Counted from the stretch's first letter, positions 33,635 through 43,587 are shown. The stretch: 64,000 bases of DNA from Polynucleobacter paneuropaeus (GCF_003261235.1 NZ_CP030085.1:1035454-1099453), one strand, 5' to 3'. Notes: generated by a model not told the origin, from the sequence alone. Made by a program: numbers and translations.

Positions 33635-34287
33635 ACTACCCCTGATTGTAAGGGGACAAAAAAGACCTCGTCCAGTACAGTCCTTTGGTAGCGGTGGGAG
33701 CTCATCCGCTCGACCATCACCAATTGCTGCTCTTTCTCGTTCTTGGCCACGGGGGCGACCAAGCGCCCTCCTATAGCGAGTTGATCAAGCAAGGCATCAG
33801 GGATGCCTAGGCCGGCAGCAGCCAGAATAATGGCATCAAAAGGGGCGGCTTGGGGTAGGCCTAATATGCCATCGCCATAGATGAGTCTGAGGTTTTTAAT
33901 CCGGAAAGGGCGCAGTTTTTCTCGGGCCATATCGTGCAAGGGCCGAATCCGCTCAATGGAATAAACCTCTTGTGCGAGGAGACTTAAGACTGCAGCCTGA
34001 TATCCACAACCAGTCCCAATCTCGAGCACCTTGCCCAGCTGATGTTTAGGCTTGTGCAGAATCTCAATCATGCGCGCTACAACAGATGGCTTAGAAATGG
34101 TTTGTTGATGGCCGATCGGTAATGCCGAATCTTCATAAGCCTGCGCATGCAGTCCCGCATCCATAAATGCGTGACGCGGTACTGTTGCTATCGCTTCTAA
34201 GGTCTTGCCGTGCTTCACACCAGCGGCATGTACCTTAGCTGCAAGAGCTTGACGATGCCCAGCAAATCGTTCAGCTGCTGATTTCAA
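33631..34287 (-). CDS. pcm: Protein-L-isoaspartate O-methyltransferase
   Basis: Repairs isoaspartyl residues in damaged proteins using SAM. 218 residues with the SAM loop VLEIGTGCGYQAAVLSLLA and the family start (ATVPRHAFMDAGL). Starts at TTG, overlapping the surE stop as TTGA. surE-pcm-nlpD is the conserved order. Confidence 0.95.
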   Translation of the reverse strand: MKSAAERFAGHRQALAAKVHAAGVKHGKTLEAIATVPRHAFMDAGLHAQAYEDSALPIGHQQTISKPSVVARMIEILHKPKHQLGKVLEIGTGCGYQAAVLSLLAQEVYSIERIRPLHDMAREKLRPFRIKNLRLIYGDGILGLPQAAPFDAIILAAAGLGIPDALLDQLAIGGRLVAPVAKNEKEQQLVMVERMSSHRYQRTVLDEVFFVPLQSGVV

Positions 34288-35057
34288 CCGCGATCCCAGC
34301 CATTCGCCCGCATCGCTGCCAATCTTGCATGGTGGGTCAAATCAAGTTGCATCGGGGTAATGGAAATGCAGCCTTCATCGATCGCATGAAAGTCTGTCCC
34401 ACTCGAGCTGTCTTTGGCATCGCCCGCAGCGCCAATCCAATAGATCGATTCACCACGGGGGTTTTGTTGTACGACTACGGGTTGTGAGTGGTGGCGATTA
34501 CCTAAACGGGTGACGCGCCAGCGATTGAGATCAGCGTAAGGACGATTCGGGATATTGACATTGAGCAAAGTGGCATTGCCCTCTTCTTTACTCAATGGCT
34601 TTGCAATCATTTGCGCGACGATGTCATGCGCTGCTTTAGCAGCATCATCAATGCGAGCCCAGCCCCGATCAATTTGTGAAAATGCAATGCCAGGTACACC
34701 AAACATCACGCCTTCGACAGCAGCGGCCACTGTTCCTGAATACAAAACATCCTCACCCATGTTCTCGCCTTGATTAATTCCGGAAACAACGAGGTCAGGC
34801 TTTTCATCTAAGAAACCGGTCATGGCAATGTGCACACAGTCTGTTGGGGTGCCGTTGATGAAAATAAATCCATCGCGCTCACCGCCTGCTACCCGATGAA
34901 TCGAGAGGGGTCTAGACAGCGTTAAAGAATTCGAGGCTCCGCTATGGTTTTGCTCTGGAGCAATGACAGTAATTTTGCCCAAAGGGCGAATGGCTTTGAC
35001 AAGGGCTAAAAGGCCTGGGGCCAGATAGCCATCATCGTTGGAGATCAGAATATGCAT
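34284..35057 (-). CDS. surE: 5'/3'-nucleotidase SurE
   Basis: Metal-dependent nucleotidase and exopolyphosphatase of stationary phase. 257 residues from ATG 35057 (MHILISNDDGYLAPG, with the acidic metal-binding pair); an in-frame TTG at 35072 is unlikely. NGTPTDCVHIA and SGINQGENMG are conserved. A GATAAT hexamer ends 6 bases before this ATG, so a leaderless start is possible. The gene follows the RND permease by 54 bases. Confidence 0.95.
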   Translation of the reverse strand: MHILISNDDGYLAPGLLALVKAIRPLGKITVIAPEQNHSGASNSLTLSRPLSIHRVAGGERDGFIFINGTPTDCVHIAMTGFLDEKPDLVVSGINQGENMGEDVLYSGTVAAAVEGVMFGVPGIAFSQIDRGWARIDDAAKAAHDIVAQMIAKPLSKEEGNATLLNVNIPNRPYADLNRWRVTRLGNRHHSQPVVVQQNPRGESIYWIGAAGDAKDSSSGTDFHAIDEGCISITPMQLDLTHHARLAAMRANGWDRG

Positions 35058-35111
35058 GGGGCAATTATCCAACTATTTAGCTGGGTTCTCAGTAAATCCG
35101 CCATGCAGGGA

Positions 35112-38100
35112 TTAGGCGCTGCGGGGCTTGTGTTCGCGGGTACGAATCCAGGCATACAGTACTGGCAGTACGAGCAAAGTCAGCAAGGTAGTGGTCACCA
35201 TACCGCCCACAATCACCAAAGCCAACGGACGCTGTGCCTCAGAACCAATCGCGTGGGAAATCGCTGCGGGCAGGAGACCTAAACCAGCCAATAAAGCCGT
35301 CATTAAGACTGGACGCATCCGGAGGGATGCCCCCTCCACGATCGTATCTTTAATGTTGTGATGATCAGATCGCGATAATTTATTGATATAGGAAATCAGA
35401 ATGACACCATCCTGAATCGCAATGCCGAAGAGCGATAAGAAGCCAATACCCGCTGAAATACTAAAGGTCTCACCCGTAATCAAGAGAATCAAAATGCCGC
35501 CAATCGCAGCAAATGGCACGTTTAGGAGAACCACTAATGCATCGCGGAAATTACCAAAGGCCGTGTAAAGCAATAAAGCGATCGCCAATAAGGTTAATGG
35601 GACGATCAGCATCAACTTCTTCTGCGCGATTTTCATTTGATTGAATTGGCCATCCCAATTAATGGTGTAACCATTTGGAAGATTGACGTTTTCTTTAACG
35701 AGTTGTTGAGCATCCTTCACCGCACTACCCAAATCGCGGCCACGTACGCTAAATTTAATGGCGATATAACGACGACCTGTTTCACGATAAATGTAGAAAG
35801 GTCCATCAGAAACAGTGACATCAGCAACCATTGTTAAAGGTACCCGACTACCATCTGCCGTATCAATTAAGAGTGAGCGAATAGATTCGACAGTATTTCG
35901 GTTATCCACATTTAAACGAACCGCCAAACCAAAGGTCTTCTCGTTTTCAAGAACATTGGTAATGGGTGCACCACCAATAGAATACGCAACGAGACTTTGA
36001 ATATCGCTGACATTAATTCCGAAGCGAGCGCACTTCACGCGATCAATCTGGACATTCAGTGTAGGTTGACCAAGCTCATTAAAGATACCTTCGTCAACAA
36101 TGCCGTGAACCTTCCGTAATTGCTTAATGACATCACGCGCCTGCATATCCAGAACCTCAAGATCTGGACCAAAGATCTTGACGGAATTCTCCCCTTTAAC
36201 ACCCGAGAGCGCTTCATTGACGTTATCTTGAATATATTGCGAGAAGGTATAGTCAACACCCGGCAAGGTATCGAGGTATTTTTCTAGTCGTTTAATCAAC
36301 TGCTTCTTCCCAGCACCAGCAGGCATGTCTTCAGGAGCCTTGAAGTAAACCCCATACTCTTGGTTAAAGACACCCGTGGGATCAGTACCGTCATCTGGAC
36401 GTCCAATCTGAACAGAAACATACTTCACTTCAGGTTGATTCTTAAACTCTTCACGAATTTGGTTTGCCAGCTCAACTGAATACTTCAAGTCGACTGTATT
36501 AGGCAAGGTGACACGAACCCAGAGGTTGTTTTCTTCTAAGGTAGGCAAGAACTCGGTACCCAATTGAGTAGCGCTAATAATGGTAAATAGCAGCAAACCG
36601 ACTGCGCCCATCAAGACTTGTTTAGGGCGATCAACCAAGTGCCGCAGTAGTGGCTTATAAATCGCCAGCATTTTCTCAACAAACTGGGGCGGACGATGCT
36701 CTTCACCCTCTTTAAAGATGTACGAGATCATCGCCGGCACGAAGGTTAAGCTCAAGATAATGGAGGCGAGAAGCGCAAAGCCCATCGTAAACGCCATAGG
36801 ACGGAAGATAATGCCTTCCACTCCACCCATTAAGAACAATGGTGAATAGGCAGTAATAATGATGCCGGTTGAGAACACCATCGCTCGCTGGACTTCACTA
36901 GTACCGAGCACAATACTTTGATTGAGCTTGGTATGTCGCTCTTCTAAGTGACGCATGACGTTTTCCATCACGATCACTGCCGCATCGACAATCACCCCGA
37001 AGTCAATCGCTCCCAAGGAAATCAAGTTGGCGGGCACATGGAATTGATCCATATTGAAAAAAGATACGCACAACGCCAGTGGGATCACTGCAGCGACTAC
37101 TCCTGCTGCCTTAAAGTTTCCAAGGAAGATATACAGAATGATCAATACCAAAGAAATACCAAAGAACAAGGTATGTTTAACAGTATTTAAAGTGATATCT
37201 AGAAGAACTTGACGATCATAGAATGGAAAAATATCAATGCCAGGGGGAAGCAAAAGGGTATTGAGCTCTTCAACCTTGGCCTTCACGCGCTTAAGAACTT
37301 CAGAAGCGTTTTCACCGCGCTTAAGCAGTACCACACCCTCAACCGCATCAGAGTTGTCTTGATACTGGAACATACCTTGACGCAGAGCATTACCAACCAC
37401 CACATCACCCACATCACCTACTCGCACTGGGACGCCATTATTGACTGCAATCACAATCCGTTTCATATCATCAATCGATTGCAATAAACCAACGCCGCGC
37501 ACGACGAGCTGCTGCTCGCCCACAGGTAATAAACCACCACCAACGTTGACGTTGGAGTTAGTAACAGCGGTAACTAACTGCTGTAAGGTGACATTTTTAG
37601 CTTGTAGTGCTCCGGGAGTAATGATGATTTGATACTGGCGGGTCTTGCCGCCAAACGAAGAAATATCCGGCACACCTTGCACGTGCTTGAGCTCTTTGTA
37701 GATCTCATAATCCTGAAATGACTTCAATGCCATGGGAGAGGCATATGTGCTCTCCACTACATAGCGCATGATCTCACCGGTTGCATCCGAGTCAGGACTA
37801 ATATTAATAGATGCGCCAGCAGGTAAAGTGATATTAGCAATCACGCCAAAAACGAGTTGACGTGCTTTAAAGCTATCTTCACCGTCCTTGAATTTGACAG
37901 TAACTACCGATAGCCCAAATAGAGATACTGAGCGAAAAACTTGGACTCCGGAAATACCCGCTAAGCCGTTTTCAACCGGAATCGTAACCTGCTGTTCAAT
38001 TTGTGCGGTACTAGCACCAGGCCATTGCGTAATGGCTTGTACGGTTAAAGGTGCAACGCCGGGATAAGCCTGCAGTGGCAGTTTCAGAAAGCTAGTAATA

Positions 38101-38171
38101 CCCGCCACCAGCAAGCCTACGGCGAGTAAGAGGATCAGTAAGCGTCGCTTAAGGACGTTATTGATATTCAT
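35112..38171 (-). CDS. Heavy-metal efflux RND permease, CzcA/CusA family
   Basis: Proton-driven inner-membrane pump of a tripartite metal exporter, 1019 residues with the RND layout of 12 spans and two large periplasmic loops. TM4, near residue 390, reads GAIDFGVIVDAAVIVMEN, with the Asp-Asp-Glu set seen in pumps for divalent cations rather than the CusA pattern for Cu(I)/Ag(I). The ion itself cannot be named. Cotranscribed with adaptor (9-base gap), outer-membrane factor and probably the porin. Confidence 0.92.
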   Translation of the reverse strand: MNINNVLKRRLLILLLAVGLLVAGITSFLKLPLQAYPGVAPLTVQAITQWPGASTAQIEQQVTIPVENGLAGISGVQVFRSVSLFGLSVVTVKFKDGEDSFKARQLVFGVIANITLPAGASINISPDSDATGEIMRYVVESTYASPMALKSFQDYEIYKELKHVQGVPDISSFGGKTRQYQIIITPGALQAKNVTLQQLVTAVTNSNVNVGGGLLPVGEQQLVVRGVGLLQSIDDMKRIVIAVNNGVPVRVGDVGDVVVGNALRQGMFQYQDNSDAVEGVVLLKRGENASEVLKRVKAKVEELNTLLLPPGIDIFPFYDRQVLLDITLNTVKHTLFFGISLVLIILYIFLGNFKAAGVVAAVIPLALCVSFFNMDQFHVPANLISLGAIDFGVIVDAAVIVMENVMRHLEERHTKLNQSIVLGTSEVQRAMVFSTGIIITAYSPLFLMGGVEGIIFRPMAFTMGFALLASIILSLTFVPAMISYIFKEGEEHRPPQFVEKMLAIYKPLLRHLVDRPKQVLMGAVGLLLFTIISATQLGTEFLPTLEENNLWVRVTLPNTVDLKYSVELANQIREEFKNQPEVKYVSVQIGRPDDGTDPTGVFNQEYGVYFKAPEDMPAGAGKKQLIKRLEKYLDTLPGVDYTFSQYIQDNVNEALSGVKGENSVKIFGPDLEVLDMQARDVIKQLRKVHGIVDEGIFNELGQPTLNVQIDRVKCARFGINVSDIQSLVAYSIGGAPITNVLENEKTFGLAVRLNVDNRNTVESIRSLLIDTADGSRVPLTMVADVTVSDGPFYIYRETGRRYIAIKFSVRGRDLGSAVKDAQQLVKENVNLPNGYTINWDGQFNQMKIAQKKLMLIVPLTLLAIALLLYTAFGNFRDALVVLLNVPFAAIGGILILLITGETFSISAGIGFLSLFGIAIQDGVILISYINKLSRSDHHNIKDTIVEGASLRMRPVLMTALLAGLGLLPAAISHAIGSEAQRPLALVIVGGMVTTTLLTLLVLPVLYAWIRTREHKPRSA

Positions 38172-38180
38172 CTATTGACC

Positions 38181-39449
38181 TTAGTCTTGTTCGCGCACAA
38201 AACGTTGGTTAAGCAAAGTGGCACCTTTGATCAAGAGGTTTTGATGCGCTTGAAGTCCATCCGTCACAGCAAATTCATGATCATTTAATTCAAAACCATA
38301 TACCGGCAGACGACTGTATGCGTCTGGACCAGTTTTGATGATCACATAGCGGGCATTACGCGCCTGAATCAGAGCTGAAGTGGGAACGACAATAGCGGTA
38401 GTCGTGCCAACCACCAAACTTCCCGTCACAAACATCTCCGGCTTGAGTAAGCCATCGGTATTATCGATTTCAGCACGGATTACTAAAGCGTGAGTTACCG
38501 GATCAATCGACGCGCCAACATAATTTGCCTTGGCAACAAACTCTCGATCTGGGTAGGCCTCCACCTTTAAGCGGAATAAATCACCCACTTTAATCTTGCC
38601 AATATCTTGTTCAAATACGCTACCCACAAACCATAAATTTTTGGGGTCAGCAATCGTTGCCAAAACGTCGCCCGTATTGAGAAAAGCACCAGGATCAACC
38701 GCGCGCTTAATGACAACCCCTTCAATTGGGGCCCGTATTGGGAATGTAGGACTTGCAACACCGTTTGCTCTCAATCTTTGAATATCTTGATCGCTACCAC
38801 CCAAAATGCGCAGATGATTTGCAGCAGCTTCTTGGGTATCTTTAGCATCTTGATACAAAGTGCCGACATCGGCTTTATTGAGAGCCGAGACCATCTTGGA
38901 GGCCAAGATATATTCGGTCTGCGCAGAAACATAATCAGGGCTATAGAAATCTGCTACTGGATCGCCCGCCTTTACAGGCGCACCATCAAAGGCATAAATC
39001 CGCTCTACTCTTCCTGGGGCGCGGGCTGAAATTACTTTAACCCTCTCGGCGTTGTAGGCCAGACGTCCAGGAACAATGAGGTTCAGTGGCGCAGCGGATT
39101 CACCAGTCAGATAGAACTCAAAGACATCGGGTGAAAGCGTAACGCCTGGTAAGGAAATATTAATAATGCCGGTCTTATCAACCGAAATGGTTTTATGGGT
39201 ATTTTCGGTATCGTCTTTGCTCGGAGCAAATATCATGCCTATCACGACACCGACAATCAAAGCACCAGCTAAGGAGCTGATTAATCTAAAACGGGGTTGT
39301 GCCCATTTATGTTTGGCGATAACTTCGGCATGTTTATAAAAGTGCTTGCCTTTGGCTAGTGCAACTTCAGCTTGAGGACGAATCTTTTCCCAATAAGGTT
39401 TGAGCTTATCGAGATAGGGTTGCAATTTGTCTAAGTATTTTTTAAGCAT
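38181..39449 (-). CDS. RND periplasmic adaptor with unusual N-terminal arm
   Basis: Membrane-fusion protein of the metal exporter, 422 residues. After one membrane span (about 55-75) come barrel, lipoyl and hairpin domains typical of CusB/CzcB (RVERIYAFDGAPVKAGDPVA, RAPIEGVVIKRAVDPGAFL). Odd is the 54-residue cytoplasmic arm: three tandem heptads YLDKLQP, YLDKLKP, YWEKIRP at residues 5-25, then a basic stretch. Adaptors usually start with a signal peptide or a short anchor. Probably operonic with the permease and outer-membrane factor. Confidence 0.9.
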   Translation of the reverse strand: MLKKYLDKLQPYLDKLKPYWEKIRPQAEVALAKGKHFYKHAEVIAKHKWAQPRFRLISSLAGALIVGVVIGMIFAPSKDDTENTHKTISVDKTGIINISLPGVTLSPDVFEFYLTGESAAPLNLIVPGRLAYNAERVKVISARAPGRVERIYAFDGAPVKAGDPVADFYSPDYVSAQTEYILASKMVSALNKADVGTLYQDAKDTQEAAANHLRILGGSDQDIQRLRANGVASPTFPIRAPIEGVVIKRAVDPGAFLNTGDVLATIADPKNLWFVGSVFEQDIGKIKVGDLFRLKVEAYPDREFVAKANYVGASIDPVTHALVIRAEIDNTDGLLKPEMFVTGSLVVGTTTAIVVPTSALIQARNARYVIIKTGPDAYSRLPVYGFELNDHEFAVTDGLQAHQNLLIKGATLLNQRFVREQD

Positions 39450-39459
39450 GGGCTTTCAC

Positions 39460-40977
39460 CTATTCAATGGGGTCTTTGCCGGCGGATGCCAATAAGGCTG
39501 CCTGCGCTTGAAGCAAATTACTTTTCGCAATGGCCAGTTGAATCTCTAGCGTTCTGAGCTGTGTTTGCGCTGTGAGCAAATCACTAAATCCTTGACCATT
39601 ATTGGCGTACTGAGTAATGGCAACGCGATACGCAGCATCCGCTTGGGGCACTTGACGATCTCTCAAGAACTCCATGTATTTTTTAGCTTGCTCATAGGTA
39701 GCAAATGCAGAATCGACACCCAAGACCACTTGCTGTTTGGCGGCTACATCATTCGCTTCTGCAGCGCCTTGATTACGTAAGGCTTGCTCAACACCATACT
39801 TCTCTTTAGTAAAGAAATAGAGTGGAATCACGATATCAAATTCCATCTGGTAATACATTTGACCGTTATTCGAGGTAAAGGGTCCTCGATTAGGCGTGTA
39901 CTGGGAAGCAACAATCTGAAAGTCGGGCAAGTACGCCGCTTTTGCTAACGAGACACCCTTCTTTGCTGCCTCGAGCTGCAAATTCGTACTCTTCAATATG
40001 GGATGAAAACCTTCTGCGTATGACTCTAACTCAAGCAATGAGGGAATCTTACCCATCGCCGCACCGGCATCACCCCGCAAAGCAATCTTTTGACGGGGGT
40101 CGCGTCCGATCATCACGTTAATACTTTTATAAGCAACACTCAATTGACGCTCAAGATTGAACTTGTCAGACTCGGCAGAGCTCTGCGCTACTTGCGCATT
40201 GAGATACTCCACATAAGCAGCGGCATGATTACTATAGCGCGCCTTGGCAATATTCTTAATCAATTCAGTCCGAATGACGGTATCGCTCAACACTTTGAGT
40301 TGCTGCTGAGCCGCTAAGGTGCTGTAGTACATCGTCGCTAATTGCGAACCGAGTTGCAAATAGAGATTATCGTTTTGCGCCTGAATAGATTCGGCGCCCT
40401 TATCAGCAATCTCAGACGCTAAGGTCTTCTTGCCGGGAAACTGAAAGGGCTGTGCGAATGAGTATCCGTTTTGTCCGTTCGGATTGGTGCCCGCAGTACC
40501 TAATGCCAAGGGCGAACCTGCAGGCATACCTGACCAGATTAAACCCACTTGCGGATTGGCTGGTGCAGCAATTTGAGGTACGGTCGCTTTAGCAGCGAAG
40601 TAGGATTCGCGCGCTGCAATCAATTGGGGATTGTTAGAGCGCAACTCATTCCAGAGTTGACGCAAATCCATTTCGTATGGCTTGCGATTGGCATCGAGCG
40701 ATTTCGAATCAGCCAATACTCTGCGCTCAGGTTCTTGCGCGGGGGCAGCAAGATTTGCACCAGCGCGCACTTCCACTGACGCCTTACCGACATTATTGGT
40801 CGATGGACTGGTGGTCGTGATGGCGAAGGGATCAGTTTGAGCAAAAGCAGGAAGCGAGATGAAGACGATAGCAAGGACAAAACCAGCGCGCAGTGTTAGC
40901 GAACTTTGCAGATTTTGTGTATTTAAAAAATAGCTCAATGGTCTCTCTAGCTGCGTAATAGTTATTAAATCCAGCAA
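39460..40977 (-). CDS. TolC-family outer membrane factor of the metal exporter
   Basis: CzcC/CusC-type outer-membrane channel, up to 505 residues. Signal peptide ending in LPAFAQ, then two OEP repeats of long helices (IAAPANPQVGLIWSGMP, ARYSNHAAAYVEYLNAQVA, QYANNGQGFSDLLTAQTQL). The start is uncertain: 40977 is TTG and gives a 33-residue n-region; TTG at 40938 gives a more normal signal peptide. It lies 10 bases upstream of the adaptor gene. Confidence 0.88.
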   Translation of the reverse strand: MLDLITITQLERPLSYFLNTQNLQSSLTLRAGFVLAIVFISLPAFAQTDPFAITTTSPSTNNVGKASVEVRAGANLAAPAQEPERRVLADSKSLDANRKPYEMDLRQLWNELRSNNPQLIAARESYFAAKATVPQIAAPANPQVGLIWSGMPAGSPLALGTAGTNPNGQNGYSFAQPFQFPGKKTLASEIADKGAESIQAQNDNLYLQLGSQLATMYYSTLAAQQQLKVLSDTVIRTELIKNIAKARYSNHAAAYVEYLNAQVAQSSAESDKFNLERQLSVAYKSINVMIGRDPRQKIALRGDAGAAMGKIPSLLELESYAEGFHPILKSTNLQLEAAKKGVSLAKAAYLPDFQIVASQYTPNRGPFTSNNGQMYYQMEFDIVIPLYFFTKEKYGVEQALRNQGAAEANDVAAKQQVVLGVDSAFATYEQAKKYMEFLRDRQVPQADAAYRVAITQYANNGQGFSDLLTAQTQLRTLEIQLAIAKSNLLQAQAALLASAGKDPIE

Positions 40978-41066
40978 TTAAGGCCTATAAGGCTCGGATT
41001 ATAAGGTAGAAATATGTATTTCCTATTAATGGCAAATTCTTAACTTATTGATTCTAAACACAATAA

Positions 41067-42476
41067 TTAAAACTCGGCGTGGACCCGAAAGGAATAGATC
41101 TGCACTGGGCCCCGAGCCGAGTTGTAGGCCGGATTATTCACATGCTGATAGTTCACTCCGAAAAGGACATTTTTGACCAATAGAGCGTTGTAATACAGCT
41201 CGGCAATCTGCTCGGGTTTGTAAGAAATGGTCTGATTTGGGCCCGCATAATCACCAATGAAATACGACACACCACCCGCTTGCAGATACTGACGTCGATA
41301 GCTCGATAAGCCGTTTTGCATCATCGAAATACCAATCGTATCTTTTTCTCGATTCCAGTTCAGGCCGTTAATACTGACGCCGACTGATACAGAATTATCT
41401 GCTTCTGTAAAGGACATGGTTTCGGTATGGCCATCAGAGGTAAAGGCGCGTCCGTAGATACCGACTGTTTTCGTAATGGCTTGTTCACCATTAATACCGA
41501 TACCCGTTTTAAATTGCTGATTGGTTCTCACATCGTTGATGGCTTGCGTACCTTGTGCATTATTTTGAATCACATAGTTGGTCGCATCCTGAAAGCGCGC
41601 TAAGGTCATCTTATTGCGATAAGCCAAGACACTTACCTTACCTGGCAAGCCAGCGATATTGTGTTGACGCTCTACTTCAATTTGATCGCCATAGGATTTA
41701 AAAATTTGATTATCTAAATCACGGCCATTGGGAGTTTTAGGCGCAAGCGTCCGTGCTGCACGAAAGACCCAGTTATCCCGATACCACTCACCCGCCAAGC
41801 CCCAGGTATAACCACGAGCATCGGCCGCATAGTCATAGGCCAAATAAGTCATATTGCCCCAGTTCATAAATTGAACGCGGGGATCCTTAGCATAGGTGCT
41901 GTCATCAAAGACATCTAAAGTAGAAAACTTGCCGCCAGTAATGACAAAACGATTACTACTCACGGTTTGGGAGATCTGATTAGCCTCATTTTCTAAATGG
42001 ACTTTTGCGCCGTCTTGATTAATGGTGTGACGGAAGAAAGCGCGTGCTGAATAAAACTGAGCTTGAGCACCGGCAGCCTTATTGGCTTCACCGTTCGAAA
42101 AGCCACCTAAACCAACCAAACCCGAAAATGGGACTCCAGAAAATACTTCAGGGTTGTAATACAAGTCGGTATTTTCGAATACACGCGCACCAAAAAATAA
42201 TGTACCCGACCAGGTATCACTCATCGACTTTTTTGCCGACATACTGTTCAGACCAGAATAGGATGCCGTGAAATTGTTATAGCGTTGGTTGATATAGGTT
42301 GTTTGCCCGTGGATATTGACGGGCATACCACCCAGCGTTCCCTCAGTCGGCAACCAGCTGATTGGCTCCTCGATACTTGAAATTTGATCGGCGCCTGAAC
42401 CTGCTCTTTGGGCAAGAGCAGAAAAGCTTAGCGAACTGAGCAAGCAGGCTATGAGATATAGATGGAAACGCTTCAC
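41067..42476 (-). CDS. OprB-like (carbohydrate-type) outer membrane porin
   Basis: 469 residues: signal peptide (1-22, SALAQ), then a beta-barrel with NIHGQTTYINQRYNNF, YYNPEVFSGVPFSG and FSNGEANKAAG, a pattern of carbohydrate-selective porins of the OprB group; ends in aromatic FRVHAEF, the usual barrel C-terminal signal. Starts at GTG with AAGG 5 bases upstream. It precedes the metal RND genes by 89 bases on the same strand and has a Fur-like operator, so a role in metal or siderophore passage is as likely as sugar uptake. Confidence 0.8.
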   Translation of the reverse strand: MKRFHLYLIACLLSSLSFSALAQRAGSGADQISSIEEPISWLPTEGTLGGMPVNIHGQTTYINQRYNNFTASYSGLNSMSAKKSMSDTWSGTLFFGARVFENTDLYYNPEVFSGVPFSGLVGLGGFSNGEANKAAGAQAQFYSARAFFRHTINQDGAKVHLENEANQISQTVSSNRFVITGGKFSTLDVFDDSTYAKDPRVQFMNWGNMTYLAYDYAADARGYTWGLAGEWYRDNWVFRAARTLAPKTPNGRDLDNQIFKSYGDQIEVERQHNIAGLPGKVSVLAYRNKMTLARFQDATNYVIQNNAQGTQAINDVRTNQQFKTGIGINGEQAITKTVGIYGRAFTSDGHTETMSFTEADNSVSVGVSINGLNWNREKDTIGISMMQNGLSSYRRQYLQAGGVSYFIGDYAGPNQTISYKPEQIAELYYNALLVKNVLFGVNYQHVNNPAYNSARGPVQIYSFRVHAEF

Positions 42477-42498
42477 AACAACCTTGCTTGTAAATAAG

Positions 42499-42520
42499 AA
42501 TGATTCTCATTGTAAATGAG
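42499..42520. promoter_or_regulatory. Fur-box-like triple half-site upstream of the porin gene
   Basis: Reads AATGA-ttc-TCATT-gta-AATGA-G: alternating half-sites giving two overlapping perfect inverted repeats of 5 bp, the forward-reverse-forward arrangement typical of Fur operators. It is 23 bases before the GTG start and overlaps the likely promoter. Confidence 0.65.
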
Positions 42521-42595
42521 AAAATATGTCTAATTCGTTAAAAGTTTCCTAATTTACATTAAATAGGGCTTGGGGACACTGCGGGCAGGCAGTAT

Positions 42596-43219
42596 TTAGC
42601 CCAGCGTTCGGCGATCCATCATGGCTCGGGCGAGCGTTCCGGCATCTACGTACTCGAGTTCACCGCCCACTGGTATACCTCTGGCAATACGGGTGACCTT
42701 AATGCCTTTGGCTTTGAGTACTTCACCGATGTAATGGGCAGTAGCTTCCCCTTCGCTCGTGAAATTGGTTGCCAGCACGACCTCTCTGACAGGCACTCCA
42801 GTATCCGGATTTTCGATGCGGACAATCAGGCGATCAAAATGAATTTCATTGGGGCCCATGCCATCGAGGGGCGAGAGGCGTCCCATCAGTACAAAGTAAT
42901 TGCCTTTAAAGCTCAAGGTTTGCTCGACCATGATTTGGTCGGCAGGTGTCTCCACAATACAGAGCAGTGATGGATCACGGCGCCCATCCGAGCAGGTAGA
43001 ACAGATCTGATCTTCTGAAAACGTATTGCAACGGGCACAGTGACCAACAGTCTCAACCGCCTCACCTAGAGATTGTGCAAGGACTGCGGCACCATTGCGA
43101 TCATGCTGCAATAAATAGAAGGCCATGCGCTGCGCAGACTTGGGCCCTACTCCTGGCAAGACTCGTAATGCCTCGATCAATCGGTGCAATGCGTCTTGGG
43201 GAACTTCAGGGCGGGCCAT
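42596..43219 (-). CDS. recR: Recombination protein RecR
   Basis: Clamp-like partner of RecO/RecF in gap repair. 207 residues: HhH region (LPGVGPKSAQRMAFYLL), a four-Cys zinc motif (CARCNTFSEDQICSTC) and a Toprim domain (LCIVETPADQIMVEQT). Twelve bases behind ybaB in the conserved dnaX-ybaB-recR operon. Confidence 0.97.
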   Translation of the reverse strand: MARPEVPQDALHRLIEALRVLPGVGPKSAQRMAFYLLQHDRNGAAVLAQSLGEAVETVGHCARCNTFSEDQICSTCSDGRRDPSLLCIVETPADQIMVEQTLSFKGNYFVLMGRLSPLDGMGPNEIHFDRLIVRIENPDTGVPVREVVLATNFTSEGEATAHYIGEVLKAKGIKVTRIARGIPVGGELEYVDAGTLARAMMDRRTLG

Positions 43220-43230
43220 CGATCTGGATT

Positions 43231-43551
43231 TTAGAACGGTAACTTAAATCCGGGCGGCATTGGCATACCCGCCGTTGCGCCTGACATCAATTGAGTGCTC
43301 GCTGCCTCTACTTGTTTGAAGGCATCAGCATAAGCAGTCACGATCAGGTCTTCGAGCATCTCGCGATCATCCATTGCACCAGGTTCGATCTGCACGCGCT
43401 TGAGTTCGTTCTTGCCAGAGACAGTCACCTTGACTAAGCCGGCGGCTTGGCCAGTCACTTCTAAAGCAGCAAGTTGATCTTGCGCTTTTTTCATCTTCTC
43501 TTGCATCTGCTGGGCTTGTTTCATCAAGCCGGCAATTCCACCCTTCATCAT
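43231..43551 (-). CDS. ybaB: YbaB/EbfC family nucleoid-associated protein
   Basis: Dimeric DNA-binding protein of 106 residues with the N-terminal MKQAQQMQEKMKKAQDQL helix and the GMPMPPGFKLPF end typical of the family. Position between dnaX and recR is conserved across bacteria. Of two adjacent ATG codons either could be the start. Confidence 0.95.
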   Translation of the reverse strand: MMKGGIAGLMKQAQQMQEKMKKAQDQLAALEVTGQAAGLVKVTVSGKNELKRVQIEPGAMDDREMLEDLIVTAYADAFKQVEAASTQLMSGATAGMPMPPGFKLPF

Positions 43552-43587
43552 CTTGTTCTTCCTTAGTACGTATCAGTAGTAATTGAT

